Made by a program: the position numbers and the translations under genes. From a virus, in the IMG/VR virus record IMGVR_UViG_3300035224_000505, positions 1 through 28,718 of that record: DNA of 28,718 bases. One strand, 5' to 3'. Shown here in pieces: positions 1-8,900 of this stretch; positions within the stretch are counted from its first letter, which is position 1, and the number at the start of each line of letters is the position of its first letter. The notes under the pieces are model-generated. The model was not told where the DNA came from. It saw only the letters and a program-made list of their open reading frames with translations, and ran no database searches.

Positions 1-1
1 C

Positions 2-3000
2 CAACCACCTGCAATTAGTATTGTACAACCAGATGGTGCCACTGAACCAACTTCTGGTGCTGCAATTATTCCAGTATTAACTAGAAATGCAGTAACAACT
101 TACACAACTCAGAATGTCAAATCAGTTGCATCCGAATATGGTTCTGGAAATGCAAACATATTCACTGCAGATGTTGTAGTTGATGATCAGCGCCTAGCAG
201 AAATTAAAGCAGTTACTGATTTTACATTTTTTGGTTCACAGGGATATGATTTTATTGAGTCTACCAGTTATAATGCCGACGCTAGTACATTAGTACAGCA
301 AGGAGATATTGTTCAATTTGCGGATGTAAATAACCACTTAATTCGAGCAACTGTTCAATATGCCACAGAGCAGCAAGGTGTTTCTAAGTCTAGAGTATAT
401 CTAGATATTGCACTTCCTGGAGATGTAGTCAATACTAGTATTGTAAGATTACGTCCAAAAGTACAAAATCCCAACCAAGGAACACTAGTATTCCCAACAG
501 GCAGCAATCAAGTTAAAAAAATTGCGGATAACTCAGAAGATACAAAGATTAAGTATTATCTGCGTAGAGATTTCATCACTACTGCATCTACTAGTGGTGG
601 CACAATTACATTTGCAGCTCAGTTACCCTTCGGAACCCAAAGGTTTGTATCTTTCACAGAGCAAAACTTTATAATTACAGTACTTGATAAAGGTGATGCT
701 ACAAACATTGAAAATGGGGATATCATATATGTCGATTCAGATTCTATAGAAATTACATCATCTACTGATGTTGCTAGTGCATTAACTTCCGGTAGCGTCA
801 GTCTAAATCTTGCATCAACTTACTTTGGGTCTATTGCTGTAAATGGAACATTCCCCAAGTTAAAACTAACTGCTACAATTGAAGTAGAGAATGCAAAACC
901 AAGATTAAAAACATCAATTGAAAATAAAAGAATCATAGTCTCTTCTGCTGGAGATAGAATAATTCCATTCAGAGGAACTGATTATGATTCAAATATCGCA
1001 GAAATTCTTTCGTATTCTGATGCTTACAAATTAAAGTATGTGTATGAAGGTTCTGCTACGCAACCACCTACAGTTGATAGTAGTGGAAACTTGATTTCTG
1101 GTAATGATGTTACTGATAGATTCACGTTTGATAATGGACAAAGAGATACAATCTATGATGTTTCTAGAATTGTTCTAAAACCAGGATATGAGCAGACTAC
1201 AGGACAACTATTAATTGCTTTTGATTACTTTGAGCAATCACAAGGAGATTTCTGTACTATTGATAGTTATCTACACGAATCTGGAATTACTGAAGATGAA
1301 GTTCCTTCGTTTAATTCTTCTGTTCATGGAAATGTAAGTCTAAGAAATGTTATTGATTTCAGACCAAAAGTAGACAGTAATGCATTCATTGCTGGATTCC
1401 AGGACACATCATCATTATCATATTCAGTTGGCGCATTTGCAGGATCTGGTGCTGTAGTAGCATCTACACCAGCACCAGATACTAATTTAGAATATACTTT
1501 ATCATTCAGTCAAGTACAATATCTCGATAGAATTGATGGTGTATTCTTAAACAAGAAAGGGGAGTTTATTGTTAAGGAAGGAAATTCTTCACTGAACCCA
1601 TCTAAACCAGATCCAATAGATGATGCTGTACCATTATTTTATGCACATATTCCTGCATTTACACAATCAAGCAAAGATGTAAGAATTACTCCTGTTGATA
1701 ATCGACGCTATACAATGCGTGATATCGGTAAGTTGGAGAAACGTATTGAACGTCTTGAGTATTATACTACTCTTAGTATCTTAGAGCAACAAGCTCTTAA
1801 TATGCAAGTCAAGGACGAAATTGGACTTGATAGGTTTAAGAGTGGATTCATTGTTGATAATTTTGAAGCACATAGATCAGGAAATCTATCTGCTCTTGAC
1901 TACCAGTGTTCGATTAATTCTCAGCAGTCGGTTCTTCGCCCACAATCAAAGGAAGATTCATTTATTTTAGAAGAAGTAAACACAAGAGATGATCAGCGTA
2001 TTGTTTCTGGATATAAAAAATCTGGAGATATTATTAGTTTACCATACACAAATCTTTCTCTATTGGGAAATAGTTTTGCTAGTAAGACATTAAACCCAAA
2101 TCCTTTTGTTGTTCTTCAGTATGTTGGAGATTCTATAATTTCCCCAAGCATCGATCAATGGTATGATGATTCACAAGAACCATTAGTAGTAGACACCAAC
2201 ACGGACATCTATAAGATTTTCTTAGCAAAAGAAAATGTAAAGGAAAGTCTTTCCAGTTTACATAACTCGTTTGTAATTAATTGGGTTGGATCTTCGTCTT
2301 CTTTTACAAATATCAATTCTTTAGGAGAATTGAATACTCAAGATGCAAATTCTTCTGTAAGTTCTGCATCTGTAGGTAGTACATCTAATATCAGTCCACA
2401 AAACAATGATGTTGGTAAAGGTATCCAAAGTAAAATTACTAGAGGTAATAGCGTTTCTACTGCTCTTCAATTTTTCGCAAGAAGTGTTCCTATTAAATTT
2501 GTTGTAAAAAGAATGAAACCCAACACACAGATTACTGTGTTCTTGGAAGGTAGAAACATTAACCGTTGGACAAACCCCGACCTTCGTTTTACTGGCATTG
2601 CTGGTAATTCATCATCTGCATTTAACGGTACTATCACCACAGATGATGGTGGAAATGCTAGTGGTATTATTCTTTTACCTGCTGGATTACCACCAAGGGA
2701 AAATGCTACTTGGGGAGGTGATGTCGATACCGTAGATTATGATACTTCTGCAGAAGAGATTAAAATTTCTACAGGAATTAAAACATTCAGGTTTACATCT
2801 AGTTCTACCGATGCTGATAAGTCTACAGTAGATACTTATGCTGAAGTAAAATATTATGCTACTGGTATTTTACCGGAAAATCCTGTTAGTATTATTTCCA
2901 CTAAACCAGCATTCTTTAAGGCAAATGAAGGTGTTCAGTTTGTAGATAGTAATACTGATAATCCAGTAAGACCAAATCCACTTGCTCAAACATTCAAAAT

Positions 3001-5749
3001 TGAGAATTATGAGGGTGGACTATTTACGACTGGACTAGATCTATACTTTAGCAAGAAGAGTTCTACGATTCCTGTAAAAGTATATTTGACAAATGTAGAT
3101 TCCGATAAACCCGGAAAGAATATTATTCCTGGAACTGAAAAAGTTATTTCTCCATATACATTCCTTAAATTTCTTACTAATGGAAATGTTTATGTTACTA
3201 AGGGAGAAATGGCAACAGGTGCATCATCTGCTGCTAGTGGTCCTATTGAAAAAATCATTGATAAGAATGGAGTTGAGTTGATTTCTTCTTCGTCTGGTAA
3301 GTATTTGCTTACTAACGAACAAGTGTATACTATGGTCCTTAGCAATCACAATGGTCGTTCATTCTCACAAAACGAAACTTTAATTTTGCCATCTGTTGTA
3401 TTAGCAAATGCTACTGAAGGAAACGTTTCTACTTTAACTATTGCTAAAGATAGTGGAAAACTTTCTAAGATTAAAGTTATCAATCCCGGTGATAATTACG
3501 ATAGTGCAATTCTTAGCATAGAAAGTCCACAACTTCCTGGTGGTTCTGTTGCTACTGCTCGTGTTGGTGTGTCTCTAGGAAAAGTATACAATACAGAAAT
3601 TTCACTTCCAGGATTTGGATACACAGAAGCACCATCAGTAGTCGTCCGAGGCATTGGTAATGGTGCTGGAGGGTGTGTAATTGAGACTTCTATCGAGATA
3701 GACTCACTTGCGGTTAGAATGGGTGTAGCGGTCGATCAGGAGGGTCTCACGAACTCAACTGTCCCAACACATTTTGTGTTTGATTATCCCATATACTTAC
3801 AAAATGATACAGAATATGCTCTAGCAGTAGAAACTGATTCTATTGATTATGAACTTTGGGTTTCTAGACTTGGAGAAATTGACGTATCTACAAGCACAGT
3901 TATTACAACACAACCATCATTAGGTTCTGTTTATAGATCACAGAACGTTGATGTATGGACAGAAGATATTTTTGAAGATCTTAAATTTACTCTTTATAGA
4001 GCAGAGTTCCAAATTGACAGACCTTGTGAAATTCTCCTTACGAACGAAAGCCTAGGATACAAACTAATTGATAAAAATCCTTTCTTGACAAATGCAAGTG
4101 CGAATACAAATGCTACTTCTAAATTATTTAAAAATAATAATTCTATTGTTAAAGTAATTCATAAAGATAATGGATTTGAGGATACAGGAAATTCTTATGT
4201 TTTCTATAGGACTGCACAAGAAACCGGTGGAATTACTTCTGATGTATTGAACACTTCATTATTTAAGGTTACAAATAGTGGAGTAGATTTTTACAATATT
4301 ACATCTTCACTTCAAGCATCTGGAAACTCTATTGGTGGAGGATCTAATGTGTATTCAACCTACAACAGAAAGTATGAAACTCTATATCCACAAGTTCAGT
4401 ATTTGACATTCAGTGGAACTAAAATTAATACTATGGTCAAAACAACAGATATTGTTCCTGTTGATTCTAACACAACCAATTATGTTTCATACGACCAAAC
4501 AGAATACGAAAAAACATTCTTGAATGAGTCCCACTTCTTTACAAATCAAAAAGTTCTTGCTTCTGATATTAATGAGACTTTAAATGATCTCGACACATCT
4601 TTAACTTATAAATTAGATTTTTCTTCTACAGTATCTTATCTATCTCCGATAATTGATCTTGCAACATGCAGTGTTAAAACTGCATCAAATAGAATTGAAA
4701 AATCATCTGGATCTGAAGACCGTTATGGTAGAAGAGATCAAGTTATTGAGTTCTATCCAATTTACTCGTTTACTATTTCTGATATTTCGGGAGTAGATAT
4801 TCTCAATGACCAATCTATTGTGGGATATAATTCTAAAGCAGCTGGAACTATTGCTAAGGTAGATGGCACTACTGTGTGGGTAAGAGTCAAAACATCACAG
4901 TTCTTCCAAAAAGGAGAGCGTATTACTTTAGGCAATCAACTAACTTTAACGGAAACCGTTAATGGAGAGGTTGTTCCTTTAGGAAAAATTGGCACAAATC
5001 CATCACAAGTCATTATTAGTATAAATGATTCTTCTACAATTATTGCTAGAAATCCATCTACTATTACAGAAACATATGATAATGTAATTACTGGCAAGAC
5101 CACAATTTGGAACAATCAATCACAGCAACTTACATTAAGAGTTGACACCCAACCAATCTTAAATGACTTTACTGGAAGAATAAGAGATAACAACGCTTTC
5201 AATAGAAATGCAATCTTACAAGATCAAGTAGATGATATTTTTAGAGTTGGGGATTTTGTTAAGTACCCAGATCAACCCGATGATGAAGCTTACTTCTTAG
5301 AAATCGGGAAACTAGAATACACTAATGGTACTGATTATGTACCAGAAGATAGTTCTAGAAATAGCGCCGCTATCGCAAAATACATAACCAAAGAAGTAGC
5401 AATCGCAACTCCAGCAACTGCTATTGATGTACACCTTACAGTTAACGTAAAAGACTTTGCAAATATCAAAGTCTTATACAAATATAAGAAAGCATCTTCA
5501 CAAGAGAACTTTGATGATCTTGACTGGGAATACTTCAACGAAGATGGATCTCCCAATTCTTTAGAAATTGCTACACCAGAAAATACTATTTCAAGTATTG
5601 TTGAAAAACAATCATCATATCAAGATATTAAATATAGTGTAACTGATCTCCCAGAATTTTCATCTTTTGCTGTCAAAATTGTTATGAGCGGAGCAGATCC
5701 TGCGTATGTTCCAAAAATTCAAGATATCAGAGCTGTTGCTGCATTTTAA
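2..5749 (+). CDS. Giant virion structural protein, 5' end outside window (DUF4815-like)
   Basis: The frame is open from base 2 to the TAA at 5747-5749, giving 1915 visible residues; the start codon lies upstream of the window. A GTG at 1040 is only an internal codon, because the upstream 1 kb is open and has the same composition. Visible residues about 565-650 hold a segment with RYTMRDIGKLEKRIERLEYY followed by LDRFKSG and a QSVLRPQ-like end, which I recognise from large structural proteins of T4-like cyanophages and associate from memory with DUF4815. Near residues 1155-1230 there are two copies of a Gly-Tyr linker module (for example GFGYTEAPSVVV), and the C-terminal third has the conserved-looking block SLTYKLDFSSTVSYLSPIID. 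The composition is beta-rich and Ser/Thr/Asn-rich with no signal peptide, which fits a fibre or baseplate-periphery protein. Position upstream of gp13 matches the T4 gp9-gp12/wac region, but I see no residue-level match to those T4 proteins. The exact role in the virion is not known. Confidence 0.85.
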   Translation, partial: QPPAISIVQPDGATEPTSGAAIIPVLTRNAVTTYTTQNVKSVASEYGSGNANIFTADVVVDDQRLAEIKAVTDFTFFGSQGYDFIESTSYNADASTLVQQGDIVQFADVNNHLIRATVQYATEQQGVSKSRVYLDIALPGDVVNTSIVRLRPKVQNPNQGTLVFPTGSNQVKKIADNSEDTKIKYYLRRDFITTASTSGGTITFAAQLPFGTQRFVSFTEQNFIITVLDKGDATNIENGDIIYVDSDSIEITSSTDVASALTSGSVSLNLASTYFGSIAVNGTFPKLKLTATIEVENAKPRLKTSIENKRIIVSSAGDRIIPFRGTDYDSNIAEILSYSDAYKLKYVYEGSATQPPTVDSSGNLISGNDVTDRFTFDNGQRDTIYDVSRIVLKPGYEQTTGQLLIAFDYFEQSQGDFCTIDSYLHESGITEDEVPSFNSSVHGNVSLRNVIDFRPKVDSNAFIAGFQDTSSLSYSVGAFAGSGAVVASTPAPDTNLEYTLSFSQVQYLDRIDGVFLNKKGEFIVKEGNSSLNPSKPDPIDDAVPLFYAHIPAFTQSSKDVRITPVDNRRYTMRDIGKLEKRIERLEYYTTLSILEQQALNMQVKDEIGLDRFKSGFIVDNFEAHRSGNLSALDYQCSINSQQSVLRPQSKEDSFILEEVNTRDDQRIVSGYKKSGDIISLPYTNLSLLGNSFASKTLNPNPFVVLQYVGDSIISPSIDQWYDDSQEPLVVDTNTDIYKIFLAKENVKESLSSLHNSFVINWVGSSSSFTNINSLGELNTQDANSSVSSASVGSTSNISPQNNDVGKGIQSKITRGNSVSTALQFFARSVPIKFVVKRMKPNTQITVFLEGRNINRWTNPDLRFTGIAGNSSSAFNGTITTDDGGNASGIILLPAGLPPRENATWGGDVDTVDYDTSAEEIKISTGIKTFRFTSSSTDADKSTVDTYAEVKYYATGILPENPVSIISTKPAFFKANEGVQFVDSNTDNPVRPNPLAQTFKIENYEGGLFTTGLDLYFSKKSSTIPVKVYLTNVDSDKPGKNIIPGTEKVISPYTFLKFLTNGNVYVTKGEMATGASSAASGPIEKIIDKNGVELISSSSGKYLLTNEQVYTMVLSNHNGRSFSQNETLILPSVVLANATEGNVSTLTIAKDSGKLSKIKVINPGDNYDSAILSIESPQLPGGSVATARVGVSLGKVYNTEISLPGFGYTEAPSVVVRGIGNGAGGCVIETSIEIDSLAVRMGVAVDQEGLTNSTVPTHFVFDYPIYLQNDTEYALAVETDSIDYELWVSRLGEIDVSTSTVITTQPSLGSVYRSQNVDVWTEDIFEDLKFTLYRAEFQIDRPCEILLTNESLGYKLIDKNPFLTNASANTNATSKLFKNNNSIVKVIHKDNGFEDTGNSYVFYRTAQETGGITSDVLNTSLFKVTNSGVDFYNITSSLQASGNSIGGGSNVYSTYNRKYETLYPQVQYLTFSGTKINTMVKTTDIVPVDSNTTNYVSYDQTEYEKTFLNESHFFTNQKVLASDINETLNDLDTSLTYKLDFSSTVSYLSPIIDLATCSVKTASNRIEKSSGSEDRYGRRDQVIEFYPIYSFTISDISGVDILNDQSIVGYNSKAAGTIAKVDGTTVWVRVKTSQFFQKGERITLGNQLTLTETVNGEVVPLGKIGTNPSQVIISINDSSTIIARNPSTITETYDNVITGKTTIWNNQSQQLTLRVDTQPILNDFTGRIRDNNAFNRNAILQDQVDDIFRVGDFVKYPDQPDDEAYFLEIGKLEYTNGTDYVPEDSSRNSAAIAKYITKEVAIATPATAIDVHLTVNVKDFANIKVLYKYKKASSQENFDDLDWEYFNEDGSPNSLEIATPENTISSIVEKQSSYQDIKYSVTDLPEFSSFAVKIVMSGADPAYVPKIQDIRAVAAF

Positions 5750-5758
5750 TTTCCGCGT

Positions 5759-5965
5759 ATGGATTATATCAAAGTAGAAGGACATGATGGTCTTGTTAGA
5801 GACAAGACCACAGGTGCCATCTTGAATAATGACGTTTCTGCTATTGAAGCAAGACGCAAAGTGAAACACTTGAATTCCGCGTTGGATGACATAAATATGA
5901 TGAAGGATGAAATCTCTGAAATCAAATCCCTACTTAGAGAGTTAGTAAAAAATGCCAGCAATTAA
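5759..5965 (+). CDS. Small conserved cyanophage protein, 68 aa
   Basis: This short acidic/basic mixed protein starts MDYIKVEGHDGLVRDKTTGA and ends in a helix (about residues 30-64) with heptad-like spacing of Ile, Leu and Met (DDINMMKDEISEIKSLLREL), so a short coiled coil is likely. It begins 9 bases after the preceding stop and its last 14 bases overlap the start of the 1610-residue structural gene, so the three are probably co-transcribed and translationally linked. No clear Shine-Dalgarno sequence is visible. I recognise the N-terminal wording as typical of small unnamed proteins in T4-like cyanophages, but no function is known to me. A structural-assembly or scaffold-helper role is inferred from position only. 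The antisense reading frame over the same bases is considered a shadow. Confidence 0.75.
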   Translation: MDYIKVEGHDGLVRDKTTGAILNNDVSAIEARRKVKHLNSALDDINMMKDEISEIKSLLRELVKNASN

Positions 5966-8900
5966 TGTCGCTAGAACTGACACCTTTGAACTTCAAAGGC
6001 AGAAAATTAATAATATTGCAACACAAATTTTTAATATTACTGCTGGTGGTAGTGATCTTGCTACAGGCAATTTAAAAATTGGAGATGGTTCAAAACAATC
6101 TCCGTCATTAGCATTTGAAAATGATCCCTATCTTGGTGTGTACAGAGCCAATGTTGGGGTTATGGGTTTTGTTGCAGCAGATAAAAAGATTTTAAATCTT
6201 TCATCTGCTGATCTCACAGCATTTCAAGATATTAACTTACAAAAAAATACTGTTTCGGAAATTATTATATCTAATGCCGGACAAAATTATGATGCAGGAA
6301 TTTACAACGATGTTTTTGTATCTGGTGGAACTGGTAGTGGACTATCATTAAATATCGATATTCTCTCCCATCAAGGTGTTATCAATAATGATGGTGAAGG
6401 ATATGATCCTGGATCATATGACAATATACTCATTGTTAATGGAAATGGAACAGGTGCATTTGTTAACTTTACAGTACCAGAATTAGAAGGTAGCATTATC
6501 AATGCGGGTAGTGCATATGCTCCAGGAAATTATAATCCAACATTTGTTAGTTCTACTGGCAGTGGATCTGGAGCTTCTGCAAATATTACCATCAGTGGAG
6601 AAGTAGATTATTCTGGATCAATCACAGATCCTGGTACTGGATATACTGAAGGAGAAAACTTAGCAGTTTCACTTTTTAATAATCCAGTTACAACATACAC
6701 ATTAACAGCAATAACGAATCCAGGAACTCCACCTCCTGCTGAAGTTTTTGCAATTAATGGAGTAGCTCAGCAAACTTTAACATTAACTAAAGGAAATACT
6801 TACAGATTTGATATTTCTGATAGTTCATTATCGACTCATCCACTTATTTTTGAAAATTCAGATGATTCTCCTGTAGATGGTCTTCTATTTGTTACAGCAC
6901 AAAATGGTGCTGCTGGAATTAGTGGATCTTTTATTGACTTGATTATCAAACCAGATGCACCTGATGGTGATATCGCATATGATTGTGCCACTCATAATGG
7001 AATGGGAGCAGTCATCACTGTTGTATCAGGATCTGCTGGAAGTTTTGGTAGTGGTATACAAGCAGACATTACAGTAAATGCTACTGGTGTTGTTAGTGCT
7101 ATCACTATTGGCACCAGTGGAAATAATTATACTGTTAATAATATTTTAACAGCTCCTACTCTGGGACTGTCAGGCGGTAGTGGATTTGAATATACGTTAG
7201 GTTCTTCGTTTGTGTATACAGGAACTGTAGCATCTGTCACTATTGATACTCAAGGATCTGGATATGAAGCAGGAGATCTCCTAACTTTCAATGATGCAGA
7301 TATTGGGGGAGGAGGAGGTTCTGGATTTTCTTATGAGGTTACGTCAAATCCAGGAAGCATTACTGATTTGTTTTGGCAAGAACGAGGATCTGGATATCAA
7401 GTAGGTGATCTATTAGAATTAGCAGGGTCTGTAAATGGAGTATCTGCTGTATTAAGCGGAACAGTTTCTGATGTATCTGGTTCATGTTTAGCTGCTAGCA
7501 CAACATTAACAGTTGATGATAGTAGCGGTATTGTTGCGGGCATGTCTATTATTGGAGTGGCAGAAATTCCAGCTGATGCAACTGTCGTTAGTATTCCAAA
7601 TGGTACGTCTGTTGTAATTTCAGCAAACCCAACTGGAGATAATGCAACCGCTACCTTTACATTCAGTGGTCCTGGGTTAGGAAATCAAATTGTTTTGTCT
7701 TCTGCTACCGGCATATTTGCTGGAATGATAATTACAGTTGCCAGTGGATCTGGAACATTGCTTCCAAATACATCGGTAAATTCTATTACAGAATCGGGTG
7801 GTAATTTTACTATTGAGTTATCTCAAGATGCAGAAAGTCCAGGAGCAGTAAATCTTAATTTTACTACTCCATATGGAACTACTCAGACACAAGATTTTGA
7901 ATATGAAGTTGAAGGTGTTGGAGTTATCGATACTATCGAGGTCAATAGTGAAGGCAATGGATATGAAATAACGGATGAAATTACTGTTGATGCAACACTC
8001 CTTTCGCAACCTACATCTTATGTGGTGACAAACGAGGCACTCTCTCGTATTGAGTTTGTAAATCCTCCTGCATCTGGAACTTTTACAGTTGGAGAAAGCA
8101 TTACAGCTGATGGAACTATTTTATTTGAAGTAAAATTTGTAAAAGAATCTGGTGGTCTTACATCATATATTTTAACCCAATCTAACACAGTTTCTGCTGG
8201 GGAGGATATCGAGACTGAAACTGGAGGAGTTGCTTATACGACTCAAAATAATTCAACCACATATAGATATTTTATTGATGGATCAATTGAACCAAATATT
8301 ACACTGTATGTAGATAGTCAATATACTTTCGATCTTTCAGATTCTTCAAATGATGGACATCAATTTGCTTTAAGTGAATTTAAAGATGGACCATATGCAC
8401 CAAGTCTTGCAGAAAATGTAATAACAAATCTTACTTCCGGAAGTGCCGAGATTACTGTTTCCCCATCAGAAGCAGCATTAATTCTGCCAAATATGGCAGT
8501 CACTCAAAATTCTGGAAGTGGAATACCAAATGGTACTACTGTTGTTTCTGTAGATGTGGGAACAAATGTTGTTACTCTAAGTAATGCATCTTTAATTGAT
8601 GCAACATCAGCAGATTTAACTTTTGCAGGTGTAGAATATATTGATGGTGTATCCAGAGCATCAGACGCTTTGAATATTATTGTTAGAGATTCTACTCCTA
8701 CTTTATACTATTATTGTGCATCAGGAACAGGACACGAAAATGAAGGTGGATATGATAATGAAGAAGTTGCTATTACTATAGATGCAAATAATCCAAAAGT
8801 TTTTGGATCTAATGCTCTGTTTGTTGTTTCTGATATCAATAGTCAAAATTCTATTGCAGTGGATATTGTTGATGGATCAATTACATTATCCGATGTTATC

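Noticed and set aside
5335-5556. Short antisense frames around 5335-5961
   Set aside because: They lie opposite well-supported + strand genes, show no domain, and have no promoter.
1040-5749. GTG at 1040 as the start of the first large gene
   Set aside because: The same frame is open back to base 2 with the same composition and structural-protein character, so the start is outside the window.
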